From NCBI RefSeq assembly GCF_002960425.1, contig NZ_POIZ01000004.1:1-60914 (forward strand): 60,914 bases of DNA. Reading direction: 5' to 3'. Numbering within the stretch: the first letter of the stretch is position 1; the number at the start of each line of letters is the position of its first letter. Below the pieces are notes generated by a model that made no database searches, was not told the origin of the DNA, and saw nothing but the letters and a program-made list of their open reading frames with translations. Positions 19,779-29,412 of this stretch are shown here, one piece after another. This stretch comes from Streptococcus suis. Its GTDB lineage: Bacteria; Bacillota; Bacilli; Lactobacillales; Streptococcaceae. The position numbers and the translations under genes are program-made.

Positions 19779-20810
19779 CTAGTTACCAGAAATTTTTAGT
19801 AAGGCTAGATCAAATAGATAGTCCTTCTCAAAAACACCCGTTTTAATTTGATAGTCTGTTTCAATCAACAAGGCCACTACCTTTTTCAGAAATCCAATGG
19901 ATAGGTAACGGGAATCTCGAAGGGCAAACTTCACTTGGTAGGGATTAACCTTTCGACCTGTTACGTCAGACAGCTCTACCACTATCTGCTGCTCACTCTT
20001 ACCCTGCTCTTTCAGTAGTTGAACCTGCAAATAGGTGCGGAATTGGGTCAGCATAATGGCGATCAACTTGATTTCATCCTCCCCCTGTAAGCGTAAGTCA
20101 CGAACAAGTTGACGGGCCTCATCGATGTTCGATTGGAGAACCATTTGGGTCAAGTCAAAAATATTGTCCTGCAGCGTCTTGGGAATAGCGGCATCAATAT
20201 CTGCCATCCTAATCAGATTTTGTCCCTTATAAGACTGTAAAAAGGCTAGGTTCTTACTAATTTCTGCAAAATCAAAATTAGATTTGACCAATAAGTATTG
20301 AAAAACATCTGCCGCCATCTGCAAGCCTAGTTGATTGGCCTCTTTTTGAAAATAGTTCTTTAAATCCATTTCTTTCAACGGACTGGCTTCTAAAACAAGA
20401 CTATCTCGTTTGAGGATTTTGACCAGGCGACGCTTGCTGTCCAACTTACCTGGGGCTAGGATGATCAAACGGGTTGTTTCGACAGGATTTTCCAAATAAG
20501 CCTCAAACTGCTTGAGTTCATCATCCGTCAAATGCCGCTTCTTATCCGTCGTCAAGTCTGCAAAATAATCCAGTATGACCACTTTTTCATCTGAAAAAAA
20601 GGGCAGAGATACCAAATCCAGATCAACCTGACTGTAATCAGCCTCGGACATATCAAAATAGGCAAAACCTAAATCTGCTGGATCAAATTCGACCCGTCTT
20701 AACAGTAAATCCTTGGCAATCTGATATTGACCAATATCCTCACCGCATAAAAGGGTCAAGGAACCTAATTTTTCTTTTTTTAACTTCTCAATCTGTCCAA
20801 TAATTGTCAT
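19779..20810 (-). CDS. holA: DNA polymerase III subunit delta
   Basis: HolA opens the beta sliding clamp as part of the clamp loader. The protein is about 343 residues, the family's normal size. Visible family features are the N-terminal domain starting IIGQIEKLKKEKLGSLTLL, the motif VVILDYFADLT after LVSLPFFSDEKV, and the late FDLTQMVLQSNIDEARQLV and LIAIMLTQFRTYLQVQLLK segments of the collar domain. The frame extends upstream to 20864, but the ATG at 20810 has GAGGATGA before it and the expected N-terminus. It is read in the same direction as sodA. Confidence 0.93.
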   Translation of the reverse strand: MTIIGQIEKLKKEKLGSLTLLCGEDIGQYQIAKDLLLRRVEFDPADLGFAYFDMSEADYSQVDLDLVSLPFFSDEKVVILDYFADLTTDKKRHLTDDELKQFEAYLENPVETTRLIILAPGKLDSKRRLVKILKRDSLVLEASPLKEMDLKNYFQKEANQLGLQMAADVFQYLLVKSNFDFAEISKNLAFLQSYKGQNLIRMADIDAAIPKTLQDNIFDLTQMVLQSNIDEARQLVRDLRLQGEDEIKLIAIMLTQFRTYLQVQLLKEQGKSEQQIVVELSDVTGRKVNPYQVKFALRDSRYLSIGFLKKVVALLIETDYQIKTGVFEKDYLFDLALLKISGN

Positions 20811-20874
20811 ATCATCCTCTACTTCTTTCTCCATTTTACCATAAAAAGACACCCAGCAGGTCACTGGGTGCAGA

Positions 20875-21795
20875 CTAACTGAATTTTTTAGCAGTGGATG
20901 GAATCGTCAACTTCCTATCTTGCTGGCTTGTAAAGGGAACAAGTGGAGGACGTACTCTTTCCATGTAAGCCATCACTTCTTGACCATCTGGTGCCAACTG
21001 AAGCAAGGCATAAAAGGGGTCATGGTAAAAGAGGAAGATATAACCCTTTTCATAGGCTTCATTTATCCACTTGGTCTTAGCAGCAATACTATCCATGGGA
21101 TAATCATCTACAGCCGCAACCCAAAGCGGATTGCGATGGGCATGGGTCAGTAGTAAATCTGCCAGGTGGATGATGGTTTCCTGCCCTTGTTTGAGCAATA
21201 CGAGGCAATGCCCCTTGCTGTGTCCACCTGTCCTGTGCATTTCAATACCTGGAAGGATTTCAATGGAGGAAGCAAAGGTTTTGACTTGCGTTTGAATGGC
21301 TTCCCAATTTTCCTTGAGATAGGTTCCACGAGTACGAGGATTTGGATAACGAACCTCATCCCACTCAATCTCATTGATATAGATGGTTGCATTTGGGAAG
21401 GTTGACACCAGCTGCCCATCTTTCAATCTGGTCAATCCTCCCGCATGGTCATTGTGCATATGGGTCATTAACACACCATCAATTTCTTCACAGCTATAGC
21501 CCAAGCTAGCCAAGCTCTCAACAACCTTATTTTCAGATAAAACCCCCAGATTTCGTCTAAGCTTGGCATCTAATTTTTCAGTTCCCAAGCTGCTATCAAT
21601 CAGGAATTTCTTCTCTTTGTATTCAATCAAAATCGGGTCCGTCAAATCCGCCAGCAAACCATCTTCGGTCGCTGGATAGTATCTGGACCAAACCGCCTTG
21701 GGAACAGGCCCAAACAGGGTACCTGCATCGGTATATTTGTCAGCTCCCCGTAACCAAGTAATCCTCATTTCCCCAAATTCAAATTCCTGTAACAT
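20875..21795 (-). CDS. Metallo-beta-lactamase-fold hydrolase, YtnP-like lactonase
   Basis: This 306-residue zinc hydrolase has the dinuclear site motif THMHNDHAGG, then GGHSKGH and HLADLL further on, supplying the remaining ligands. The overall pattern, including the early KFLIDSSLGTEKLD, resembles the YtnP quorum-quenching lactonase group, which opens acyl-homoserine or related lactones. No signal peptide is seen. A LysR regulator lies upstream in the same direction with about a 60-bp gap and may control it. Streptococci do not make acyl-homoserine lactones, so the true substrate may be another lactone or ester. Confidence 0.85.
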   Translation of the reverse strand: MLQEFEFGEMRITWLRGADKYTDAGTLFGPVPKAVWSRYYPATEDGLLADLTDPILIEYKEKKFLIDSSLGTEKLDAKLRRNLGVLSENKVVESLASLGYSCEEIDGVLMTHMHNDHAGGLTRLKDGQLVSTFPNATIYINEIEWDEVRYPNPRTRGTYLKENWEAIQTQVKTFASSIEILPGIEMHRTGGHSKGHCLVLLKQGQETIIHLADLLLTHAHRNPLWVAAVDDYPMDSIAAKTKWINEAYEKGYIFLFYHDPFYALLQLAPDGQEVMAYMERVRPPLVPFTSQQDRKLTIPSTAKKFS

Positions 21796-21854
21796 CTTCC
21801 CTCCCCTATCTGATGACCATTATACTATAAAATCCTTCCCTAAATCACCTATTC

Positions 21855-22763
21855 TTATTCAACTGGTGGACTATAGAACTTCCGTATTTCTTCGTAAATA
21901 AAATTTTCTGCCTCTCCCACCCGTTTACGATAAGGCCGACATAGCCAGATATTAAAGGGCAAAGCATCGCGAAAGCGCACCACAGTAAACTGACTTTCAT
22001 CAATCAATTCCTCAATGCTACTCGGTAAGATGCTGATGATGTCATTTCCAGCCGTTGCAGCAACCAAATAATCCCAAGAAGATGACAAATGAAGCCGTTG
22101 GATAGTTACATTTTCATCTTTTAATTTCTGAGTAATATTGCTATAGCTGGTAAAGTTTTGATTGAAGGTAGTCATGGGATATGATTGCAAATCCGTCCAT
22201 TCAATCCATTCCTTACCTGCTAGGGGATGGTCTTTATCCATAAGGGCAATGTACTCGTCCTTGTGGATGAGGTGCTGTTCGTATTTTTTATCATCGAGAT
22301 TGGTTGGCTCAATAAGAAGGGCAATATTCAAGTCATTGTCCATAAATTTTTTCCATAAATCCAAGCCACCACCCTCAAAAATCTCTATATTGATGTTAGG
22401 GTAGTTGATGTAAAAGGTTGGCAGAAGCTGGGAAAAATAGGCTCTCAAAATCACGGACGGTACCCCTAGTCGAATAGTCCCTTGCTGTTTGGCCGCTTCT
22501 TTCTGAATTAAATCCTGCATTTCTTCATACCTAGCAATGATTTCTGTGGAAAAGCGGTAAACCATGCGACCTGCTTCCGTCAGACCATCTAAGCGACCAT
22601 TTTTTCGATTAAATAATTGAATTCCCTCACTCGCTTCAAAATGTGTAATAAATTGACTTAAAGCAGATTGGCTAATATGAATTTTCTTGGCTGCAAGAGA
22701 TAAATTACATCTACACTCCACGATATTGATTAGATACCCCATTTGTACAATATCCATGCCCAT
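21855..22763 (-). CDS. LysR-family transcriptional regulator
   Basis: This 302-residue LysR-type regulator has an N-terminal winged helix-turn-helix (residues about 4-62, with NLSLAAKKIHISQSALSQFI as the DNA-reading helices). It is followed by a periplasmic-binding-protein-like effector domain starting TIRLGVPSVILRAYFSQLLP. The ATG has AAGGAGTAG 7 bp upstream. LysR proteins usually regulate a neighbouring gene, so the lactonase downstream is the likely target, but there is no divergent partner to fix this. The effector is unknown. Confidence 0.93.
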   Translation of the reverse strand: MGMDIVQMGYLINIVECRCNLSLAAKKIHISQSALSQFITHFEASEGIQLFNRKNGRLDGLTEAGRMVYRFSTEIIARYEEMQDLIQKEAAKQQGTIRLGVPSVILRAYFSQLLPTFYINYPNINIEIFEGGGLDLWKKFMDNDLNIALLIEPTNLDDKKYEQHLIHKDEYIALMDKDHPLAGKEWIEWTDLQSYPMTTFNQNFTSYSNITQKLKDENVTIQRLHLSSSWDYLVAATAGNDIISILPSSIEELIDESQFTVVRFRDALPFNIWLCRPYRKRVGEAENFIYEEIRKFYSPPVE

Positions 22764-23109
22764 ATACTACTCCTTTTTAGGTAATTCCCTAAACAATCAA
22801 ACTCTCCTCTATCAGTCTGGAAGAAATGACTACATAATTGACACAAACAGCTTACACAACTGGCATTTTATTTCCTCAGCTTCAGCCAGCTGTCTGAAAG
22901 TGTTTCAAAAACTCCACACTTCGTCACTCAAATCAAGAAAGTTCGACCCGATTTCTAAAAATATAAGGATTTTATAGAAGAGGTCACAGTAAAATACCTC
23001 TTCATTTTTACACGATTTTATTTATATCATTATATCATATATTTGACTTTTTTGCTCACTTTTTATGGGGATAATCTCTATTTTCTTAGCAAATCCAGGT
23101 CTACCGTAA
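22764..23109. other. Gene-free interval between the lysR and protease genes
   Basis: This interval contains the upstream region of lysR and AT-rich sequence. I see no convincing gene, repeat or structured RNA in it. The protease terminator begins at about 23110. Confidence 0.5.
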
Positions 23110-23178
23110 GACAAAAAGAAACGAACAAACCCGCTTGACTTTCTACAGAAAACAAGTGTGTTTGTCCGTTTTTTATAG
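23110..23178 (-). terminator. Terminator of the zinc protease gene
   Basis: On the minus strand CGGACAAAC-ACACTTG pairs imperfectly with CAAGCGG-GTTTGTTCG, followed by a T-rich tract. It lies about 30-100 bp after the protease stop. Confidence 0.6.
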
Positions 23179-23207
23179 TAATACTGGGGGGGAAATTAGC
23201 TTCCGAC

Positions 23208-26200
23208 TTACTCTGCTTTCTTGCGACCTAGCCAGAAGCCTAGACCTAATGAAGCTAACAAGAAGCCAAAAATACTTAGATTATTATGACTTTGACCTGT
23301 TTCAGGGAGGCGAGAAGAGCTGGACATTGATGAAGTTGCACTTGTCAGGCTTCTAACCTGTTCTTCCTTCTGTTTTGGAGACACTACCTCTTGCTGCGCC
23401 AATTTCGGTCTAGGTCGGATTTGAGCTGGTTCAAGTTGTGACAGGGAAATTTCTGGTAATTCTACAGTCAGTCCAGCTCCCTTGGTCGTCACTAATGGTG
23501 GTAAAACACCAACTGGCAAGCTGTGCTGAACGCTACTTCCCTTGGCGGTAACGATTGCGGGGAGAACACCTGCTGGCAAGCTGTGGTGAACGCCACTTCC
23601 CTTGGCGGTAACGATAGCAGGGAGAACACCCGCTGGCAAGCTGTGCTGAACGCTACTTCCCTTGGCACTAACGATAGCGGGGAGAACGCCTGCTGGCAAG
23701 CTGTGGTGAACGCCACTTCCTTTGGCGGTAACAATAGCAGGGAGAACGCCCGCTGGCAAGCTGTGCTGAACGCCACTTCCCTTAGCAGTAACGATTGCGG
23801 GGAGAACGCCTGCTGGCAAGCTGTGGTGAACGCCACTTCCCTTGGCAGTAACGATAGCAGGGAGAACACCCTCTGACAAGCCATGTTTGACGCCCTTACC
23901 ATGTTCTGTAAAGAGGACATGAAGGGGAACGGTTACTTCTTCTTGACTAAGGTCATCATAGACCACTCGAACTGTGACAGTGTGGTCGCCACTGGTCTGT
24001 GGAAGAGTGCCTGACACTTCCAAATTAACCTGACCAACATCACTTGGTAGACTGATTTGCTTCAAGATTTCAGTCTTGGTCGCCTCACTAGTGCTAGTTG
24101 GTAGGACTTGGGCAGAGCCTGTAACTTGTGCTTGATAGCGATCAGTTTTAGGAAGAACACCGACTGGTAGGCTATGTTTGACACCCTTGCCATGTTCTGT
24201 AAAGAGAATATGAAGAGGAACGACTACTTCTTCTTGACTAAGGTCATCATAGACCACTCGAACTGTGACAGTGTGGTCCCCACTGGTCTGTGGAAGAGTA
24301 CCTAACACTTCCAAGTCAACTTGAACGACATCACTTGGTAGACTGATTTGCTTCAAGATTTCAGCCTTGGTTGCTTCACTGGTGCTAGTTGGTAGGACTT
24401 GGGCAGAGCCTGTAACCTGTGCTTGATAGCGATCAGTTTTAGGAAGAACACCGACTGGTAGGCTATGTTTGACACCCTTGCCATGTTCTGTAAAGAGAAT
24501 ATGAAGAGGAACGACTACTTCTTCTTGACTAAGGTCATCATAGACCACTCGAACTGTGATAGTGTGGTCGCCACTGGTCTGTGGAAGAGTACCTAACACT
24601 TCCAAGTCAACTCGACCGACATCACTTGGTAGACTGATTTGCTTCAAGACTTCAGCCTTGGTTGCCTCACTAGTGCTAGTTGGTAGGACTTGGGCAGAGC
24701 CTGTAACCTGTGCTTGATAGCGATCAGCTTTAGGGAGAACACCCTCTGACAAGCTATGTTTGACACCCTTGCCATGTTCTGTAAAGAGAATATGAAGAGG
24801 AACACCAACATCTTCCTGACTAAGGTCATCATAAACAACTCGAACTGTGATAGTGTGGTCGCCACTGGTCTGTGGAAGAGTACCTAACACTTCCAAGTCA
24901 ACTCGACCGACATCACTTGGTAGACTGATTTGCTTCAAGACTTCAGCCTTGGTTGCCTCACTAGTGCTAGTTGGTAGGACTTGGGCATTGCTTGTAATTT
25001 GTGGCTGGAAACGACTTGCTTTTGGCAGAATCAAAACTACTGGAATCTCAATCGTTTTACTGCTAGTAATAGTAGCCAGCACCGTCCTGTCAAAGTTTGG
25101 ATCCAACTGGTAGCTACCCTCTGGTGCGCTAGGTACATCATTCTCAACACCTGTGATAGACTGCCCATCATCAACCTGTACCTGTTTCTCTTTTAACAAG
25201 AGACCTGACTGAGTAAAGTGCAGGGTTACTGTATGAACTTGTGGTGCCTGAGTCGGCTCTACCAAACGGTAAACTAGTCCATCCTTAATCAAATTAAAAC
25301 GATTGAACCCATTCTCCAAAGTAATACGTGCAGCAGGAGATAGCATGCCCTCAACCATTACGTATTCCTTATTTACATTCCGAGCTAAGTCCTGTTCAAA
25401 GCCTCTAACAAGCACTCCAACTTCCCCATCAATATCTCCTGTTACGTTGAGACTAGATGCTGCTGGAATGATGACGGTTCCTTGCCCAGATAGACTACCC
25501 AGTCTAACTGGATCATTGGCAATAGTCAACTGTGTCCCTGATTCTAGTTCTAGACCAGTCGAGATTTCAGATACCTGATTAGCTAAACTAACATCCGCCT
25601 TATTGACCAATTCAAGCGTTTGGATGTTCTGTAGGTTTAGTCCGTAGATGCGTGCAGTATCAATCACAACTGTATTATCCCAACTTCCGTTACCGTCAAT
25701 TGACTTCAGACTGCTAGATTTTGATGTGACCAAAACTGGCTCCGTCACATCTTCTCCATTGACTCCTGACAATTTGATGCCTTGGTCTACGCTAACAAAA
25801 TCCGACAGGATAGAAATGGTTACTGGAATGTTACTTACTGAATCAGCATTTCCAGCATAAATGGTATTAAACCGTGTGTCTGAATTTCCATTAAGAATGG
25901 TAATTTTCCCATGACTGCCTGCTGGTTGACCTGAACGCGAACCGGCAACTAGAGTGGGACGTAAGTCACTTTGCGCCTGACTCATTGTTGTAGATACCTG
26001 ATCCAAGGTCAAGTGATAGCCATTGGCATAAATATTGGGTTGTTTACTACCATCTGCTAACATATTTAATGTTACATGAGCAAAGGTTACATCAGCCCCC
26101 AGTTCCACATCAGGTCCACGGAAGCTTAAACGATGGCCTTGACCATCAATGGTGACAGACTTATCAAGACGGAAAGGCTTGTCCTGACGATGCATGATAT

Positions 26201-29200
26201 TATCAACAAGCTTGATTCTATCCCCGTTTTTTGCTTGGGCAAGAGCATAGGATAGACTCTGGTAAGGACTATCAAGAGTTCCGCGACCATCTTGGGATTT
26301 CTCATCTCCCTTGGTTACATACAGATCACGCGCTACTTGTTCCTGATAAATGCTAGTACGGAATTCATTAGTATCTTTCAAATAAGCCTGGAAGATGCTC
26401 TTTTTCAAGTCTTGAACAGCCGAAACCCTGGTGGACAAGGGAACCTTATTAGCAGCATTACTTTTCAGTTGTTCTAAGTCTTTGGCAATCGCTTCATCCA
26501 TTTTACTTTGAATCGCAGCAAAATCACTGGCTACACTAGTCGGTTTTAGTTCAGACACCTTGGCAATGCGGCGATTAAACATAGCCTTCTTAAAGGTTGC
26601 TAAATTCCCATCGAATTCAGGCATAATGGCAGTAAGAGCTTCCTTGTCATTGGCATGTTGATCCGATACATAGGCCACCATACCTTTTTCATAGCCGTAT
26701 TCACCTAAAATTTCATAGGCATTTCGCTTAAAGCTAATATCACCTCCGCTACCCGTATCATTTTGAAGGGCAGCATAAATCGGTTCAAAGAGCGGAATAG
26801 TATAGTAGGAGTTCGTACGGGCTGTTCCTCTGGTTTCCATACCATTAAATTTGTAGCGTCCCGAAATCAAGCCTTGATCTACAAAATCAGCAATCGTCTG
26901 TAAGTTAGCAGCTGAAGTCGGATCAATGGAGTTTACAAGTTCAGTCGTTTTGCCGCCACCATTATTGGCTGGATTTGGAATAAGACTAATCTTATTGAGC
27001 AAAACAGCCCTATCAGCAGCAGTATGTTTCAAAATAGACTGAGCCTCAGCGTAGTCTAAGGTATAGATCACATCCAAGATTCCCTGCATATAGGTTTTCA
27101 AGTCTGCAGAGGTTTGGAAACGACTTGGATGGCTATTTTGAGTTCTATCGCCCGAAATAGTATAGGCAGTATTGAGGTTAAAAATCGGATCTGAAGTCGG
27201 TGATGCAGACATATTCATCGATTCAAATAACCCTCTCGCAAATACTTCCTGCAACTGATCTGGTCGACGACCATGCCCATTTAACCAAACGGTCTTATCC
27301 AACATGTGTGTCAACTCATGAGTGTAGACAGCATGGCCATCATTGGTTAATGACTTATAGAGGAAATTGTTCATACTGTTGGTCCCATTGGCTTGACCAC
27401 CTGCACGAACAAAATTGATATAAAGATTCATGGGACCGATAAATTCCTGCACTCCTGTCAAGGCTTTCGGACCTGATTTAGGCGACCACAATTGTTCTGC
27501 AGAAGCCTTTCCAGTTGAATAGGCTTGCAGTGAGTCGGTCACAATAATCGGCTCATGAATTTTTAATCGTTCACTCTGCTCACTAATACGATACCAAAAA
27601 TCCAAGAAAGCTTGTTGGTGAGCTGCGTAGTCTGCTATTTGTGTTTTTAGAGCAGCACGTTGACTATCGTTTTTCTCAGCTAGATAGGTATCTACCGCAC
27701 CATAAGTGATGGTATTTGTCGTACTAATGGCATAAAGTGAATCATCACTCAGGTTCAGAAGAGGCAAAATGTGATTCTGCCACCGCTGGCTATCTCGCAG
27801 GGTGGTGTAGAGTTCTGTTTGCCCATGCGGACTACTAGCTTCTGCAATATAAGCCTTAGAAGTATCTTTAAACCAAGCTGATACATCTTCTTGTCCCGTC
27901 CATCGTGGCACTTGACTTTCAATAAACTGAATCGCATCAGCATGATTGGTAATCGAGCTTAGTTTTCGTTGGTAGGTCACCAAGTTGTTTCTCAACTCCA
28001 AATCAGCATAAGCCAAATCGCCTATCGCCAATAAATTGGTCAAGGGTTCACTGTTATTTCCAAACACTTCTGGATGGTACAAAATGAGGTCTTTGGCTGA
28101 AAAATTACCAAATTGAAACCCATACTGACGGTCAAGATAGGTCAAACCAAGCAAAATCTTTTCTTTGTTTGCTTTGATTGTATCAGCATCTACTGTAGTC
28201 GTTTTTTCAAAAACACCTGCCAAAATACTATCCAAATTTGTCTGAACAGCATTAAAGCTATCCCGCATATCTAACTGGTTCATATAAACCTGTCGCTTAC
28301 GCTGGGTCATTTCTTCATTTGTTAGAGCCTTACCACCATTTTCCTTTTTTAGAGCTTGCTCCAACAGTATTTTCTCTAGTGGTCTCTCTGAGTGATTCAA
28401 ACGCTCATACAAGCTCTCATAGTCAACTGCCTTCAATTCAGGTGATACTGCGCCAACCAGTTCTGAGACATTTTGACTATTCTTTATTCTTGGGAAATTA
28501 GCTGCATTAGCTTCTTCAATTTGACTGGTTCCATCTGCAAATACTGTTTGTAGTTTGACAGCCGATTGATTGGTCAAAGAAGTTACCAGCTTTCCATTGG
28601 CATCTAGCGGTAATTTAGCCAACTCCTGAGCTGCCACACTGCGTACTCTTCGTGCTGAACGTAGCACAGGTTGAACGACTTCTTCTACTGCTTGGTCAGT
28701 CGAAGCTGCTTCTACTGCGGCTGTTTCAGTTGGTTGAACTGCTTGAGTAGCCTCGTCCGTTGACCCTGCTGGTTCTTGTGCCGTTTGAATAGTCTCTAGT
28801 TCTACTGGCTCAATAATTTGATGAGAATTCTCGGCTGGGAGAGTATTCTCATTTACCGGCTCCACTGCTGGCTGCTCTTGCCCTGCTTCTGCTGGAAGTG
28901 CTGCTTGGGGTGCTGAAAGGTCTTGAGAGACCACTTCCTTCTGAATAGCTGGTTCTGCTTCTACAAGCTGGCTTTCTTGAGCTGGGTTCTCCTGTGTGGC
29001 TTCGTTTAGTGAGGAACCAACAGTTTCTGGAGTTTGAACAGCTACCTCATTGGTTGCTAGCTCTTGACTTGGCTCATCTGTTACTGGCTGACTAGTTTGT
29101 TGACTACTAGCAGGCACTTGACTTACCTCTTGCGCAGCCGCAACCTGCCCTCCAAGGACGCTAAAGCTAATGGCCAGAGCAACTGACACGACACCGATGG

Positions 29201-29252
29201 AAAACTTACGTATACCAAAATGGTGCTTCTTTTGTAAAAAATGTAAATTCAT
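23208..29252 (-). CDS. Cell-wall-anchored zinc metalloprotease, M26 (IgA1 protease/Zmp-like)
   Basis: This is a 2014-residue surface protease. The N-terminus has a YSIRK-type signal (FGIRKFSIGVVSVALAI), then an Ala/Glu/Gln-rich region. The zinc motif HELTHMLDK is near residue 645, with a downstream Glu (QLQEVFARGLFE) as third ligand, as in M26 proteases. Next comes a beta-helix-like segment (KLVDNIMHRQ...SVTIDGQGHRL). Then come four repeats of about 97 residues starting (A/T)DRYQAQVTGSAQV with Rib-like features, and six 20-residue repeats of the type GSGVHHSLPAGVLPAIVTAK. It ends RLPETG, a hydrophobic helix and GRKKAE for sortase anchoring. Pneumococcal Zmp proteins carry the LPXTG near the N-terminus, so the C-terminal anchor is unusual. 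The start at 29252 has AAGGAG; the frame upstream is not used. Confidence 0.92.
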   Translation of the reverse strand: MNLHFLQKKHHFGIRKFSIGVVSVALAISFSVLGGQVAAAQEVSQVPASSQQTSQPVTDEPSQELATNEVAVQTPETVGSSLNEATQENPAQESQLVEAEPAIQKEVVSQDLSAPQAALPAEAGQEQPAVEPVNENTLPAENSHQIIEPVELETIQTAQEPAGSTDEATQAVQPTETAAVEAASTDQAVEEVVQPVLRSARRVRSVAAQELAKLPLDANGKLVTSLTNQSAVKLQTVFADGTSQIEEANAANFPRIKNSQNVSELVGAVSPELKAVDYESLYERLNHSERPLEKILLEQALKKENGGKALTNEEMTQRKRQVYMNQLDMRDSFNAVQTNLDSILAGVFEKTTTVDADTIKANKEKILLGLTYLDRQYGFQFGNFSAKDLILYHPEVFGNNSEPLTNLLAIGDLAYADLELRNNLVTYQRKLSSITNHADAIQFIESQVPRWTGQEDVSAWFKDTSKAYIAEASSPHGQTELYTTLRDSQRWQNHILPLLNLSDDSLYAISTTNTITYGAVDTYLAEKNDSQRAALKTQIADYAAHQQAFLDFWYRISEQSERLKIHEPIIVTDSLQAYSTGKASAEQLWSPKSGPKALTGVQEFIGPMNLYINFVRAGGQANGTNSMNNFLYKSLTNDGHAVYTHELTHMLDKTVWLNGHGRRPDQLQEVFARGLFESMNMSASPTSDPIFNLNTAYTISGDRTQNSHPSRFQTSADLKTYMQGILDVIYTLDYAEAQSILKHTAADRAVLLNKISLIPNPANNGGGKTTELVNSIDPTSAANLQTIADFVDQGLISGRYKFNGMETRGTARTNSYYTIPLFEPIYAALQNDTGSGGDISFKRNAYEILGEYGYEKGMVAYVSDQHANDKEALTAIMPEFDGNLATFKKAMFNRRIAKVSELKPTSVASDFAAIQSKMDEAIAKDLEQLKSNAANKVPLSTRVSAVQDLKKSIFQAYLKDTNEFRTSIYQEQVARDLYVTKGDEKSQDGRGTLDSPYQSLSYALAQAKNGDRIKLVDNIMHRQDKPFRLDKSVTIDGQGHRLSFRGPDVELGADVTFAHVTLNMLADGSKQPNIYANGYHLTLDQVSTTMSQAQSDLRPTLVAGSRSGQPAGSHGKITILNGNSDTRFNTIYAGNADSVSNIPVTISILSDFVSVDQGIKLSGVNGEDVTEPVLVTSKSSSLKSIDGNGSWDNTVVIDTARIYGLNLQNIQTLELVNKADVSLANQVSEISTGLELESGTQLTIANDPVRLGSLSGQGTVIIPAASSLNVTGDIDGEVGVLVRGFEQDLARNVNKEYVMVEGMLSPAARITLENGFNRFNLIKDGLVYRLVEPTQAPQVHTVTLHFTQSGLLLKEKQVQVDDGQSITGVENDVPSAPEGSYQLDPNFDRTVLATITSSKTIEIPVVLILPKASRFQPQITSNAQVLPTSTSEATKAEVLKQISLPSDVGRVDLEVLGTLPQTSGDHTITVRVVYDDLSQEDVGVPLHILFTEHGKGVKHSLSEGVLPKADRYQAQVTGSAQVLPTSTSEATKAEVLKQISLPSDVGRVDLEVLGTLPQTSGDHTITVRVVYDDLSQEEVVVPLHILFTEHGKGVKHSLPVGVLPKTDRYQAQVTGSAQVLPTSTSEATKAEILKQISLPSDVVQVDLEVLGTLPQTSGDHTVTVRVVYDDLSQEEVVVPLHILFTEHGKGVKHSLPVGVLPKTDRYQAQVTGSAQVLPTSTSEATKTEILKQISLPSDVGQVNLEVSGTLPQTSGDHTVTVRVVYDDLSQEEVTVPLHVLFTEHGKGVKHGLSEGVLPAIVTAKGSGVHHSLPAGVLPAIVTAKGSGVQHSLPAGVLPAIVTAKGSGVHHSLPAGVLPAIVSAKGSSVQHSLPAGVLPAIVTAKGSGVHHSLPAGVLPAIVTAKGSSVQHSLPVGVLPPLVTTKGAGLTVELPEISLSQLEPAQIRPRPKLAQQEVVSPKQKEEQVRSLTSATSSMSSSSRLPETGQSHNNLSIFGFLLASLGLGFWLGRKKAE
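23505..23895. repeat. 60-bp tandem repeats in the protease gene
   Basis: About six to seven 60-bp units encode the 20-residue motif HSLPAGVLPAIVTAKGSGV. GTGCTGAACG and GTGGTGAACG variants alternate, giving a 120-bp higher-order period. The motif resembles the end of the upstream 97-residue repeats (GKGVKHSLPVGVLPK), so it probably arose from them. Copy number is likely to vary between strains. Confidence 0.9.
23880..25045. repeat. Four Rib-like repeats of about 291 bp in the protease gene
   Basis: Four nearly identical units each encode about 97 residues with LPTSTSEATKAEVLKQISLP, TSGDHT(I/V)TVRVVYDDLS and ILFTEHGKGVKH. The pattern of a Gly-Asp-His strand and a YDDLS turn recalls Rib/alpha surface repeats, which stack as rods on the cell wall. 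Confidence 0.85.
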
Positions 29253-29295
29253 TAAAATATAGTCTCCTTTTGAGCTAAATAAACACTCTACTACA

Positions 29296-29324
29296 ATTAT
29301 ATAAGTAAAAAGAATGAAATGCAA
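29296..29324 (-). promoter_or_regulatory. Promoter of the zinc protease gene
   Basis: On the minus strand TTGCAT (29319-29324) and TATAAT (29296-29301) are spaced by 17 bp, with the ATG about 45 bp downstream. Confidence 0.75.
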
Positions 29325-29412
29325 AGAAAACGCTAACAAGTAAAAAAGCTCCCAACGATAACCGTCAGGAAACTGAATAAAACACTCTAAATTGAAAAGA
29401 AAATTTCTACCC

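Noticed and set aside
23186..23192. G7 tract after the protease gene as a phase-variation tract
   Set aside because: It is downstream of the stop codon, away from any promoter or coding sequence.
23523..23876. 117-codon open frame on the plus strand over the 60-bp protease repeats
   Set aside because: It exists only because the repeat has no stops in that frame. It has no ribosome site, and the opposite frame is a clear LPXTG protein.
23505..23895. Regular 60-bp repeats looking like a CRISPR array
   Set aside because: Units are contiguous and coding, with no unique spacers between identical repeats and no cas genes nearby.
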